Shown: in pieces, positions 1 to 11,497 of the stretch
Numbering within the stretch: position 1 is the stretch's first letter
Layout: each line of letters opens with the position of its first letter
NCBI GenBank assembly: GCA_963575645.1
Contig: OY754475.1
Span: 16,220,509-16,284,508 of the forward strand
Length of the DNA stretch: 64,000 nucleotides
Direction: 5' to 3'
Origin: Xanthostigma xanthostigma
Lineage: Eukaryota > Arthropoda > Insecta > Raphidioptera > Raphidiidae
Notes under the pieces: model-generated
What the model saw: only the letters and a program-made list of their open reading frames with translations
Databases searched by the model: none
What the model was told of the DNA's origin: nothing
Made by a program: the position numbers and the translations under genes

Positions 1-923
1 ATCAGTGTGACGTTTGTAACAAGTGTTTCAGTCAGCCAGGTATTTTGGGAAGACATCAGCGTTCTCATACTGGTGAGAAACCGTATAAATGTGACGTTTG
101 TAATAAGAGTTTCAGCCAAGCGGTTATTTTGAAAAGACATCATCGTTTACATACTGGTGAGAAACCATACCAGTGTGACGTTTGTAATAAGGGTTTCGCG
201 ACAAATGGTGCTTTGGGAATACACCAGCGTTTACATACTGGTGAGAAACCGTATCAATGTAACTTCTGCAATATGAGTTTCAGCGGTTCAGGTAATTTGA
301 AATTACACCAGCGTTCTCATACTGGTGAGAAGCCGTATCAGTGTGACGTTTGTAACAAGTGTTTTAGTCAACCGGGTATTTTGGGAAGACATCAGCGTGT
401 ACATACTGGTGAGAAGCCATATCAGTGTGATGTTTGTAATAAGAGTTTCAGTGAATCGGTTGTTTTGAAAATACACCAACGCTTACATACTGGTGAGAAA
501 CCGTATACATGTGACGTTTGTAATATGAGTTTCAGCCAAGCGGTTAGTTTGAAAAGACACCAGCGTTTACATACTGGTGAGAAGCCATATCAGTGTGATG
601 TTTGTAATAAGAGTTTCAGTGAATCGGTTGTTTTGAAAATACACCAACGCTTACATACTGGTGAGAAACCGTATACATGTGACGTTTGTAATATGAGTTT
701 CAGCCAAGCGGTTAGTTTGAAAAGACACCAGCGTTTACATACTGGTGAGAAGCCATATCAGTGTGACGTTTGTAGTAAGTGTTTCACGACAAATAGTACT
801 TTGAGAACACACCATCTTGTACATACCGGTGAAAAACCATATCAGTGTAATATTTGCAACAAATGTTTCACCCAGTTGGGTAGTTTAAACAAACACATGT
901 CTCTACACACGTCAGATGTTTAG
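1..923 (+). CDS. C2H2 zinc-finger protein, 5'-truncated by window edge
   Basis: The frame is open from the first bases and ends at TAG 921-923, so only the C-terminal part is seen. It encodes 11 consecutive C2H2 fingers (CxxC-x12-HxxxH) joined by canonical TGEKPY linkers, and ends in a short tail TSDV. Fingers typically read QCDVCNKSFS then LKRHQRLH. This differs from the KCFSQSS/HKRIH style of the downstream genes, so it belongs to another subgroup of the array. No ZAD or start codon is visible; both may lie upstream. The product is expected to bind DNA in the nucleus. Fingers 6-7 and 8-9 are an exact two-finger duplication. The internal ATG at residue 15 of the visible frame is unlikely to be the real start. 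Confidence 0.85.
   Translation, partial: QCDVCNKCFSQPGILGRHQRSHTGEKPYKCDVCNKSFSQAVILKRHHRLHTGEKPYQCDVCNKGFATNGALGIHQRLHTGEKPYQCNFCNMSFSGSGNLKLHQRSHTGEKPYQCDVCNKCFSQPGILGRHQRVHTGEKPYQCDVCNKSFSESVVLKIHQRLHTGEKPYTCDVCNMSFSQAVSLKRHQRLHTGEKPYQCDVCNKSFSESVVLKIHQRLHTGEKPYTCDVCNMSFSQAVSLKRHQRLHTGEKPYQCDVCSKCFTTNSTLRTHHLVHTGEKPYQCNICNKCFTQLGSLNKHMSLHTSDV
400..766 (+). repeat. Exact 168-bp tandem duplication of two zinc fingers
   Basis: Bases 400-598 match 568-766 without a visible difference at an offset of 168 bp, which is two 84-bp finger units. The two copies encode fingers 6-7 and 8-9 of the truncated gene. Synonymous sites are identical too, so the duplication or a gene conversion is recent. Confidence 0.9.
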
Positions 924-2049
924 CTTTAATATTATTATTAGTGTTGTATTTTGTCTAACAAGAAGTTATATCTACAAAAGAAAAATATATGTATATATTT
1001 ATAATTAATTTATAATAGAATGCCGGTTTTCATAAAAAATGTAGCTTCTTTCAAGTTATTTAAACTATATCTTATTAAGAATCTCACTGGGAAATGTTAT
1101 TATAGTACTCTGGAGTTTTTCAGTGACTAAATTTTAAATTTTGTATTTGTATATTGTTATGACTATGTCTCATGCTTAATATTATTATTATTATTTTTGT
1201 ATAAATAGAATTTTCGACTAATTTTCAGACAAATTATTAAAAAAATTAATTAGTTATCCAATTGACGTTTTGACTCGGATTTGGGTCTTCCTCAGAATAA
1301 TACTTCGACTAAAAAAATATAAAAATATAAAAATTGATAAATAATTAGTTTTTAATAAAATTAAGTTTTTAATTTTATTGCAAACTAATTATTAATCTTT
1401 GGTATATTTTATTTATTTTTTAATTTTTCTATACAGGCTGTTTATTAATTGAGTGCCGATACTTAAGGGTTAATCCTTGGGTGATTGTAAGAATAAAAGT
1501 TAATATCAACCTATGTCCTAAACCTCTTAATTTTTGAGCTACGTGTTAAAGTTTTAAGAAAAATATAACATTTTCATCATAATTTTTTTATTACTCCTAG
1601 ATATTTTTATTAAATTTTGTATATATGTATCTTTTAATCATTAAGGAGCATTTTTTGACGTAAAAGATCTTTTTAAATTTTAACCAGTGACGTCCGTACG
1701 GGGTTTGAACTGAATATTTTTGTAGAAAAAAAATGTACGCCACTGATTTTTCTAAAAATCAAAACTATTTTTGAAATCCTCATTTAGCTTCTACTTTATT
1801 TTCATGAAAATTAATATTTGAAAATTATTTTTTGTGTAAAAAAATGCAGTTCAAACCAGAACACTGCGTATAACAAAATCGACAGTGGAATGAACAAATT
1901 TTTCACGATTTACCAATGGGTCATATGCATGTTACTTTTAAAATATTTTTAATAGATTATTTATTCAACCATAATACGGAAAAAATTGATAATCATTTAA
2001 AAATGTAATATTATCATAATAAAAAAAATATTAAAGTTCACATTCAAAA
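924..2049. other. AT-rich intergenic DNA with one dispersed-repeat fragment
   Basis: No gene is seen. The part at about 1205-1390 (a fragment reading CGACTAATTTTCAGACAAAT, then a GGTC/GGAC-CTTC motif and a poly-A/T stretch) resembles 54380-54560, so it is a dispersed repeat of unknown class. Confidence 0.5.
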
Positions 2050-2395
2050 CTAGACAGTTTAAATAATCGGCCATGTTGGCGGACTTCTGTGACGTCATGA
2101 TATACGATGCATGTCAACCTTAATGTCAAATTGTCAATGTTCTAAGTTTTTTTATGATATTTATGCTCAGTTTTGTAATTTTTGAAACGTTTCAATTTAA
2201 AAATAGGTTGTGGAGCGAAATATCACTGTTTATAAATAACATTATATTATAGAATATTTAATCTTTTTAAATCCCGCGCGCTTTTTAAGCCTTTTCCCAC
2301 AGTTAAAATGGCTTCTAATTGGTACCATTCCGCACAATGCTCAAGGATAGGCATCCGCTATCTATTAGTATATTATAATTATCTACTTATGAACT
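2050..2395. repeat. Partial copy of a palindromic MITE
   Basis: This stretch matches the right half of the complete foldback at 10251-10830: the AAACGTTTCA block, GCGAAATATCACTGTTTA, CGCGCGCTTTTTA and GGATAGGCATCCGCTATCTA follow in the same order. The left arm is missing, so the copy is truncated. Confidence 0.7.
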
Positions 2396-2581
2396 ACACA
2401 TGCCCGAAACGACCTATCTCTAATTATGTCGCATAGTCGTTAAAGCCGCTGCACACGAGGCTGGTTTTACCGCTGGAATCTATACTGGGACATGTGCTGA
2501 CTGCGAAGATGGCAATTATTATTATTTTGATTCGTACTTCGAACACATTAAAATGTATTTTGTACTCCATCTATCCCTCAC
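2392..2581 (+). promoter_or_regulatory. Upstream block shared with the gene at 49054
   Basis: The block is alignable with 48306-48470, sharing GCCGCTGCACACGAGGCT, GACATGTGCTGACTGCGAAG and a tail ending in CTATCCCT. In both cases it lies upstream of a ZAD zinc-finger gene. Whether it is a promoter element or just passively duplicated flank is not known. Its core GCCGCTGCACACGAGGCT also resembles the end of the TTA-flanked MITE at 52802, so part of it may be an old transposon end. Confidence 0.5.
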
Positions 2582-3258
2582 AATTATCTAATAAATAACT
2601 ATATGAATTATTGTCTATCTACTCAATGTGCGGTAAGTGGAAGGCAACAAAGCATATCGAAAATATATTGCGTCTCTTTCTTCGACGTAATTCCCTGCTT
2701 ATTCCGACAATATGGGTCTGTTCCGAAATATAACCCAGTATAGTGGCCAGTGCTAATTACGTCATAAATCGACGCCATACTGTTGATTCGTTTGTAAATA
2801 TACTGGCCAGCCCGTTGACGTATAATTATTTCCCTCATCCATGAAAAGTAATTGTTTACTTTGTTAAGAATACGTTATTGCAAATAATAAAATAAAAAAT
2901 TCCACAAAGTCTGATACACACACGTTCGGTTAAATATTGTTTATGCTTCGTTATATCTGTCTCACCAGTACAATATGGTGGCATACCAGTGCAATAAATT
3001 ATGGCGTCGGACTCATGACGTCATTAGCACAGGCCAGTATACTGGGTTATATTTGGAAATATACCTCCCTATATATTAGCATGGATTATATCTCTCTGTA
3101 TCAAAAGTTTTATGTCTTTATCTATGGCATTAGCCAATCAGAACCAACGAGCTCTCTTACGACTTCAAAAAAAGACAGAAGTACCTATAGGTTTGCACCC
3201 TAATGGTTTGATTACGATTTTATTCTTATGCTCGGTATATAATAAAAGTATATGATCG
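2582..3258. mobile_element. Insertion with internal inverted repeat in the gene's upstream region
   Basis: Compared with paralogous upstream regions (CTATCCCTCAC followed by CAACAATCACC), about 677 bp are inserted here, flanked on both sides by CTCAC. Inside, 2708-2785 and 2985-3065 form inverted arms that share AAATATAACCCAGTATA and GACGCCAT. No protein is recognised; the class is unknown. Confidence 0.55.
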
Positions 3259-3381
3259 CTCACCAACAATCACCCTAGCGCTAGCCAGTCGCAAGATAGC
3301 TGATAGAGCTACCTGCCTCTATACATTTTTGACGTCAAATTTTTTTACTTCTATTAATTTTATCTTTGATTTGGCGTCAGA
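3259..3381 (+). promoter_or_regulatory. Conserved promoter-proximal block of the ZAD gene family
   Basis: The order CAACAATCACC, CAGTCGCRAGATAGAG, ACCTGCCTCTA, TTGAYGTGTCAAAA, TTATCTTTGATTTGGCGTCAGA then ATG recurs before most genes of the array (also before 17341, 26546, 37432, 43284 and 49054). Conservation right up to the ATG suggests a short 5' UTR and core promoter. No transcription data support this. Confidence 0.5.
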
Positions 3382-5312
3382 ATGAAAGAAATATCGATAA
3401 TTGGATCTGGCTTAAGTACAATGTGCCGATTGTGCCTATCGAGAGGCGTTGTACTGTTTGACGTATTTAGGATTTCATCCAAAATGAAGAATAGCGTGGC
3501 AGGTGTAATCATGAAATGTGCTGCTGTCCAGGTAAACTACATAATTCGCCAAGAATTTTGACAGAACGAATTATTTTTATATGAAATAGCATTTCCATTC
3601 TATTCCGTTGACTTATTTATTTGTATTTCGTAACTTGTACAAGCAAATTCTAGAATTAGATCTATGCTATCATAGCAATATTTTTGACATAAAATTTTAA
3701 TTAGGCCCTGAGATATTTTTCAAATTGAACTGAAACGACATATACAGTAATTTTTATTACTACAGTACCGCTAGGGTCACAAGTGAGCTCTTTTTTCTGT
3801 TGAAAATCGTTTCTAAATAAATTTTATATTTTTTTATATTACAAAGTGATATCAATAACAGATTTGGAAATAATTAAAATTTCTCTCGATTGTCAGATAA
3901 CTAGAGGCGACGGGATGCCGAATTTCATCTGTCAATCATGTTACACTCAACTGGAGAAAACTCACCAGTTTCTGATGCAAATAGAAAATTCTGACAAAAA
4001 ACTGCGCCGCTATTTTCAGCAATTATTTGCTTCTGACAAACCAATCAAAAGTGAATGTTCTGTTCAACCTTTTGAAAATCATTTAATCCTTAACAGTAAT
4101 AAAGATCTTGCGAAATGTGAATCTTTAGAGCTCCGTGATGAATTTGATATAGATCTTGGTTGGAAAGAGAGCGAACCTGAAAAATTCATTCACGAAAATA
4201 AAAATAACGATGAAATATCTTTTAAATCTGAAATCAAAGACGAACAGATGGATGACAGTTTATTAGTTCTAACAAAATCAATTGACAATACGGTAAACAC
4301 ATCATCAAACGCCAATGAAAATGAAATTAACTGCGAAGATACGAAAATTAATATTAGCCACGCATCGGAGAATTCGTGTTTACGTTCCGCAAATATAACT
4401 GAAAATATCAGTAAGTGTGATGAAACAAATAAAAATATTTCGGCTTATCGTCAGCAGCACAATAAAGCAAATAAATTGAAATCTTATCAATGCGACATTT
4501 GCAACAAGAGTTTCTCCGGTCATTCGAGTTTCTATTATCATAGGCGAGTACATACTGGTGAGAGACCTTATCAGTGTGATCTTTGTGACAAGTGTTTTTT
4601 ACAGTCATCCGATTTAAATATACACAAGCGTATACATACTGGAGAGAAACCTTATCAGTGTGACATTTGTAATATCTGTTTCTCCCAGACATCTCATTTA
4701 AGTCGACATAAGCTTAAACATACCAATGAGAAATCTTATCAGTGTGACCTTTGTAATAAGTATTTTTTACAGTCATCCGATTTAACTATACATAGACGTA
4801 GGCATACTGGTGAGAAACCTTATCAGTGTGACCTTTGTAATAAGTGTTTCTCTGACTTACGCAATTTAAATAGACATAAGCGTATGCATACTGGTGAGAA
4901 ACCTTATCAGTGTGATCGTTGTAGTAAGTGTTTCTCTGACTTATGCAATTTAAATAAACACAAGCGTATACATACTGGTGAGAAACCCTATCAGTGTGAC
5001 CTTTGTAATAAGTCTTTCTCTCAGTCGATCCATTTAAATGAACACAAGCGTATACATACTGGTGAGAAACCTTATCAGTGTGATCATTGTAATAAGTCTT
5101 TCTCTCAGTCAAGCCATTTATATAAACACAGGCGTATTCATACTGGTGAGAAACCTTATCAGTGTGACATTTGTAACAAGTGTTTTTCTCACTCATTCAG
5201 TTTAAATCAACACAAGCGTATACATACTGGTGAGAAACCTTATCAGTGTGACATTTGTAACAAGTGTTTCTCTCAATCAAGCAGTTTAAATATACACAAG
5301 CGTATACATTAG
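3382..5312 (+). CDS. ZAD-C2H2 zinc-finger protein (10 fingers)
   Basis: Two exons: 3382-3531 (50 codons, phase 0, donor GTAAAC) and 3897-5312 (acceptor TGTCAG), giving 521 aa. The ZAD zinc ligands are C15 and C18 (MCRLC) in exon 1 and C62 and C65 (ICQSC) in exon 2, so the intron cuts the ZAD between its two CxxC pairs. Next come a basic RRYFQQL segment and an acidic linker with SEIKDEQMDD, then ten C2H2 fingers with TGEKPY linkers, ending at TAG. ZAD domains mediate dimerisation and the fingers bind DNA, so a nuclear regulator is expected. The ATG of exon 1 was chosen because the same 50-codon exon recurs in eight paralogues; an exon-2-only start would lose half the ZAD. Confidence 0.85.
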
Positions 5313-5325
5313 GGTGTTTTATTAT

Positions 5326-5402
5326 TTATTTTTTCTAGTCCCATTGGCTAATGTTTCAGCATTGCATCTAAAAAAAATCTCCAACTCTTTCAGCTTCCTA
5401 TA
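5326..5402 (+). repeat. Truncated left end of the 3'-flank palindromic element
   Basis: CCCATTGGCTAATGTTT and CAGCTTCCTA match the left arm of the palindrome that follows the genes ending at 21384, 28276 and 46520. Here the match stops where the P-like transposon begins, so that transposon probably interrupted it. Confidence 0.6.
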
Positions 5403-5903
5403 TCCATTGAACTAAACCTAAAGAACTGGAAGGGACCCGATATGACATGAAAGTGAGGCAAAAAAAAATCTAGGCAACCCGCGAGTGTGTAGGGTATCTA
5501 TCTCTTTCTAACGCATTGAATAGGCGGTGGAATTGAAGAGATTATGGGTTTTTTATCATTGTTTTACCATTTTATATTATTATATGTGAATATATAATTT
5601 AATTTTATTTAATCCATGGTTATTATTAAAAGCTGTGCAAATAAAATATCATGAAATATTTTCAATATTAATCTTTAAAAGTAACAAAATATGCAGCTGT
5701 ACTTAACGACATTTCGATATTTTTATTAAAATATGTATTATAATTTATATTATACTTTTCTGATTATCTATTATTTGAAACTATTTTGATTTATGGCATA
5801 CTTGCTCATGTTTAAGACGAAATTATCGATTTTGGTAATAAAAGAAAATAAAACAATAAAAGTTTAAGACGTATATTTCAGATTTCTTCAGTATATTATT
5901 TAT

Positions 5904-8900
5904 TTAACAATTTTTAAATAATATCAATTTAGTCATTCTTTGCCTAACTGTAGCTGTCTTACCATGTAAATCCAGGTTAATTAATTTCGAGTGATGATGC
6001 ATTCTACATTTTATGAAAATGTTCAATATTTGCTTAATTATTTGAATTTCATGTAATTCTTCCGAAAGGAATTCGTGGTTTACCGGGTGGCTTGGGACAA
6101 AATCCTGAATTTTTTTTGAAAAGTGATTAACCGCCGTATTAATTAATGACCTTTTAACATTGGTGTTATTTTTTATTAAATTTTCATTTTGAATTAAATA
6201 ACGGAACTGTTTCTCAGCAAATCTAACAATCTCGTATACAATTTCAGGAGCATATACCAAACCGCCGCGGCTCACAATATTCATAAATTTTTTGTAACTC
6301 TCTTGTGAAGCAGGATACTCGTGGTCAGTAAAAAATTTTTGTTTCTTGTAAAGTAAGATTTCTATGCAATGATCGCATCTAGATCTATTTACAAGACTTC
6401 GGACAATATAGCCAGAAATGTAGTATATGACATTATCTTGAAAATCTGTTAAAGTTTTTTTACCTAAATATTTAATATGATTATCTATCGACTCTTCGTT
6501 ATTTTCATTATCAAACTGAATTTCTTGTGTTTGTCTTTTCTGTGATCTGAATTCAAATGCGGGGGTGCAATAATCCCCAAAGTCTCCACAGTTGGCTCTG
6601 ATACTTGGGGTGACAGAATTTCGAAATAATAATTGTCGAAGAGCCCACTTAAGTTGCTGGGAGTTTGGGTTATTATTCCACCCCCCTCTTGATCGGATAC
6701 ATGAAAAATATAATTCAAGATGATCTTGGGAACACTTATAAGTTAAAAAATATTTTAATGGCTCTTCATCCATTTTAAAAAGATCCTTAGCTAAGTCTAA
6801 AGAACTCTGCATTGTTAAGATGAAACCTAATGCAAATGTTTTCCTGTTGTGGCTCAATAAATTTACTCCATCGATTTTTAAAGATCTGAAATACTTTTCA
6901 ATATTTGTAAATATTTCTTCAAAATATTTAATACTGTTGGGCCTAATTGGGGCCTTAAAACCTTTTCCATAAGGATTTCGGCTATTTAAAATGTCAAACA
7001 CTTTGTCAATGATTCGAATAAATTCGACAGTAGCAGCGCTGTTTTTAAACTTGTTTGTATTAGTTTTCTCTAAAAATTCAATTGCATCTGCAACCCCACT
7101 ACTCAAGGATTGTGCAGCTAATTTAACGTTCATGATTTTGTTTTTAAAATTAACATGATGCGATGTTAATGAATTGGCTAGTGTAAGCTGTTCTTTCTGC
7201 TGGATATCATCCAGCTCTTTCAAAAAGTTCCAACTTATTTTGCCCAAATCTGAAGTGAAATTAAATTTTTGTTCAGCAAAAGCATTTCTAGCCAGTTTTA
7301 GCATATGACAAGCGTCAAGCATGCAGTGTACTTTAATTTCAGGTTCGTTGGGATGTGGGAAATTTGGAACTAACTGTTTCTCGGATATCTTACACCCTAA
7401 ATTTTTATATGTGGCAATATTTGCCTGTGCCCCGTCTGATGTAATTGACCTAATAATAATGCCACTCTCATACAGACTTCTCAAACAACTATTTATTACT
7501 TGAGTCTGAATATTAGCATCTATTTTATTGACTAAAAAGTAAGCTACTGGACATTTAAAATTAGTTGTGTAGCTTACTATTTGAAAAAAAAAGTGCCTCA
7601 GATGCTGGCTTTTCATAATCTACGTCAATTATACGACCGTAATTTACATTTCCAGTAAATCGTCCCTCTGAATCATCCCAAAGAACCTGTTTTCGTAAAG
7701 ACATCGCATCAAAAATTAAAGCACAGTTTTTCATGCAACGGTTTTTCTTGACCTCTTCTTTCAAAAATTCTAAAACTTCTGTTAATATTCCTGGTTCACC
7801 GTTAACACTTTTTAACCACTTACGTATGGTTCTTCCATTTGGCAGAACAAAATATTGCTTCAAAAAGTTGTAAGCCTTTGGCGAATAAAAATAAAGCGTG
7901 TGCGCAAATTGTTTCATTAGTGCAGAGTAACGTCTTTGACTACTATCTTTCAATTGAGAGTCTGTTTTTTGCAGAAGCACTAGTTCTAAAGGAAGACCTA
8001 TAAGATATAAATAGACATAATTTAAATAATGAATATAAAACACTTGGAAAATTCTACAGATAATCGTTAATTATAAAATTATTCGATCTTCCTTTCGGAC
8101 ACTTAGTCCTTCAGCAACAAATAATTATATTCTAAAAGTTAGTTTTTTGTCTTGGTTACAAAATTGTGAAATGATTTATAATTATTTTAGGCAAAATTAT
8201 GGTTATTGTCTACACCTACCTACAATGGGTACCAAAAGCCGGTATAGACAACAATGAGACAATAACCATAATTTATTATTATTATTATTTAATGGTTGTA
8301 TTGCTTTCAAGCAATACCAACAATAAATACCTAGGTAATAGTTTTAGTACCCACTGTACAGACGAAAACCATAAATTATTATTACCTATAATATGGGTAA
8401 TACCAGCTTTAGTAGGTATCCATTGTATAGATTAGGGACAATAATCATATTTTTGATCTGAATAATTTTAAAGCATTGCACATTTATTGTAACAAAGACA
8501 AAAAAACTCAGTGCAAATCAAACATAATTTACTAGCCTTCGAAGTAATTTGTCAGCACATTATCTAAGTTTTCATTGCTAAAACCGCTTTTGGTAACTTC
8601 ATTTATAACATCTTTCATGGACATTAATTTTAAATTTGTCCTCTTGACTTTCTGTTTCAAGGTTTTTACTTGTCTTTTCAAACGTAAAATATTCACTGTT
8701 GTTGTCTGGGTTCCTTGGTCCCTAAAATTTTTAGTAGATGTGGAAAGCAAATCCTTCAATTCTGTTGAAACCGCATCAATATCCATAGGTTCTCCTGCAA
8801 CCGTATCATCTGCAATCTAATAAAATAATAATTTAGTCACAAAATAAGGTTTTTAATCATTATTATTGTAACTCACTTTTTGTCGCACTAATGCTCTGCG

Positions 8901-9298
8901 TTGGGTTGTTTTCATTGCTAGATATTTGGGAAAGGAAAAAAGAGTTGGCACAGCATCTAGTTTGAGAATTTTGGTTTTACGGCCTGGCCTATCTTGAAAA
9001 TCTTTTGGCAAAAAGTGTACGCTACAAAGCCTGCTTGTTTTTGAAGGAAACCAATTCTCTCTTCTTATAGCTTTCACCCAAAGTTCCAGAATTTCTGGGC
9101 GTTTAAATGGAAAACTAGAAATAAAAAACGTGCCTAATGAAAGAGTTACTCATAAACAATTTAAATGTTCGACATTTTGTAATTTGAGGAGGAATGTGTA
9201 TTTATGAAAAAATATTTGCAAACTTACGTATGAAAAGATATTGGTTTTCTTGCATCCTGTTCATTATTGCAACCGTAGGCGACACAATTTAGAACCAT
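5904..9298 (-). pseudogene. P-element/THAP9-like transposase, interrupted
   Basis: Exon 1 (9298-9228) starts MVLNCVAYGCNN and exon 2 (9114-8877) continues FPFKRPEILELWVKAI to CSVHF. The join across donor GTAAGT and acceptor TTCTAG gives a proper C2CH THAP domain. Exon 3 (8816 to about 8533) begins IADDTVAGEP and holds DQGTQT and a lysine-rich coiled coil. The catalytic part follows at 8043-7561 (HTLYFYSPKAYNFLKQ; FDAMSLRKQ) and 7616-5904 (SDGAQANIA; DACHMLKLARNAF; LAAQSLSSGVADAI; KTFALGFILT; SQDHLELYFSCIRS). Between those last two blocks the frame changes at a run of T near 7585. The junction of exon 3 to the catalytic exon is not clear. The element is therefore probably dead but not old. Confidence 0.8.
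8190..8450. repeat. Small inverted-repeat patch inside the P-like element
   Basis: AATTATGGTTATTGTCTAC near 8195 is followed by GACAATAACCATAATT near 8260, and further TTATTATTATTA-containing copies of the theme run to 8450. This lies in an intron-like gap of the transposase and is probably a small nested insertion. Confidence 0.4.
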
Positions 9299-9760
9299 AT
9301 TAATTGTTTTATTTATGAACGCACACACTGAATTGGCTGTTGGCAATTATTATAGTTTTTATCAAATATTTCACTTAAACAGAAATACAAACGGCACAAG
9401 CTAACGCAAATGAACCTAGGCAACAACTGATGTCGGATGACGCGAATTGACGATAATTTATTACAATTTCTACGTAGGGTTGATTTGTTAATTGCAGAAA
9501 ATCAAATCGGTAACTAACATAATATTATTTAGACATGCAACTATCTCCCACAAAATGTATTTTTCTACAGGTAAAAAGAACTACAGGTAAAAATAAATAA
9601 CAATGAGATCGGTGTTGCATTCACTTCAACGTGCAAGACAAAGAAAGGTACCCTACATGGTTGCTCTTTCTCACTCTTTGCGCCTGACACAGTACTCCTT
9701 CATAGCACATACGGACGGGGCCGTTCCAGGTCTTTAGGTATATTTCAATGCCTATATCAA

Positions 9761-10250
9761 AGCTATGAAACCATAGAGATATTACACTAGAGTACCTACG
9801 CGAGTGAACAGTGAAAGTGTCTGCGATTAAGAGATAGAGAACAGTTCCTTATCTCTTTGGTAACTGATGATACAAAACAATGCTGATTTGAGTAAACAAA
9901 ATTGTTTTCGTTTATAAAAGATATTGAATTAGAATACTGTCTTCTTGATATTCGTGCTTAGTATTTCCTTTAATTATTAGAATACTCATGTCCCCTTGAT
10001 GGTCTGCCTTAGGTATTTTCTATGAGGTTATAAAGTTGTCTGTGTTAAGTATTAATGTTTATTTTCCTTAATTCTTTAATGACACTTTAATTGTAAAAGA
10101 GTAAAGAGTGTTTATAGGTTTGTTTTAATTTATCTTAAATACCCATTATGAATGGCCATACAAAAGAAGATATAATTAGTAATATTTACATGTAAATAGG
10201 TTTCCTACAGACCAGCAGTTCAGACAAAAATGGCTCGATGTTCTTAAATC
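9761..10250. other. Intergenic DNA without recognised content
   Basis: AT-rich, with only short open frames and no family resemblance noticed. Confidence 0.4.
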
Positions 10251-10830
10251 ATAGATATATATATTAATAGATAGCGGATGCCTATCCTTGAGCATTGTGC
10301 GGAATGGTTCCAATTAGAAGCCATTTTGTACGTGGAAAACGCCGTAAAATGCGCGCGGGATTCAAAAAGATTAAATATTCTATAATATGATGTTAATGGA
10401 AAAACAGTAAAACTCGCAGTAAACAGTGATATTTCACTCCAAAACCTATTTTTATATTGAAACGTTTCACAAATTACAAAACAGCATAAATATAATATAA
10501 AAGCTTAGAACATTTTACATTCTCTGATTGGCATCAATGCTTGTCAACCTTGATGTCAAATTGACAATGTAAAATGTTATAAGCTTTTACATTATATTTA
10601 TGCTCAATTTTGTAATTTTTTTAAACGTTTCAGTATAAAAATAGGTTTTTGGGGCGAAATATCACTGTTTACTGTGAGTTTTGTTGTTTTTCTCAATAAA
10701 ATCATATTATAAAAAAATTAATATTTTTGTTTCTCACGCGCTTTTTACGGCGTTTTCGACGTACAAAATGGCTTCTAAAAGGTACAGGAGGCGCTAGTGT
10801 ATCCGCAATCTATTAAATATATATATCTAT
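10251..10830. mobile_element. 580-bp palindromic MITE (foldback)
   Basis: The ends ATAGATATATATATTAATAG and the complement of CTATTAAATATATATATCTAT pair, and the arms stay complementary almost to the centre near 10540 (GCGGATGCCTATCCTTGAGC, CGCGCGGGA, ATATCACTGTTTA on the other arm). No coding capacity. A half copy lies at 2050-2395. Confidence 0.75.
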
Positions 10831-11410
10831 GCCTTAAATTGACAACTGAAATTAATTTCAAAACAGCATACGTGACAACCATCAGCCAACCAGCGCTCCT
10901 GAGAAAAAGATATATCTATGGGTTCCTCGTACAAATACGAGGTTTGTGGTCTTCCGTACGAGGTAGAGGACACTATCAACCTCGTACAATTCTGTTCGAG
11001 ATTTTGATAATATGGCCATACGATCATAGTAAAAACTAACTAGTAGCATCTATCAGAACTTGTAGGAACTTATTACACCAAAAATTCCATTGATGACAAT
11101 GAGGATGTTCATGACATCATATTTGAAGAAATGTAAACTAAATTACCTTGCAAATTTTCGTAATAATATTTAGTTTTCTTGTGATTTTACTTGAGTTTTA
11201 ATAAAGACTTTTTGACATACAACACAAAGTGATGTTTAATTTAGTAGGAAGCTTGCAATAGTTTATTTCATTGAGTAAAAAGTCCTAAATCCAGTAGTTC
11301 AATACGCTTTAATTTTAGTTTTAGCACGTTTTCGATGCATAATAAATGTACGAGCTTTGAAACTCAAAATACGAGATGTTTAGCTGCATATGTACGAGGA
11401 ATTTTTTTCA
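10831..11410. other. Intergenic DNA without recognised content
   Basis: Several short CTCGTAC/GTACGAG motifs recur between 10920 and 11400, but no element or gene is recognised. Confidence 0.4.
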
Positions 11411-11497
11411 GGGTTGGCAACCCTGTAGCTTCCTCTGATTTGTTGACGTGTCAAAAGTTTTTACTTTTAATTATTTTATCTTTGATTTGGCTTCAGA
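11411..11497 (+). promoter_or_regulatory. Shortened promoter-proximal block
   Basis: Only the inner part of the family block is present: TTGACGTGTCAAAAGTTTTT and TTATCTTTGATTTGGCTTCAGA before the ATG at 11498. The CAGTCGCGAGATAGAG portion seen in sister genes is absent. Confidence 0.45.

Larger units (their letters stand above)
5400..9760 (-). mobile_element. P-like DNA transposon with a THAP-domain transposase
   Basis: A roughly 4.3-kb element read on the minus strand. The two ends are imperfect inverted repeats over about 100 bp: CCTAAAGAACTGGAAGGGAC at 5417 against the complement of TTCCAGGTCTTTAGG at 9724-9738, continuing inward to a shared TGTAGGGTA. The coding part shows a THAP zinc finger, a coiled coil and a P/THAP9-type catalytic region. 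It sits between two zinc-finger genes and cuts the palindromic 3' flank of the one ending at 5312. Exact ends and target duplication were not resolved. Confidence 0.75.

Noticed and set aside
3846-3896. Upstream extension of exon 2 open frames as an alternative N-terminus
   Set aside because: The extension begins at a non-ATG codon, differs among paralogues and lies before a conserved acceptor; the ZAD is only complete when exon 1 is joined.
10917-10996. Repeated CTCGTAC/GTACGAG words as a CRISPR-like or satellite array
   Set aside because: Spacing is irregular and the words are few; this is eukaryotic DNA and no array structure is present.
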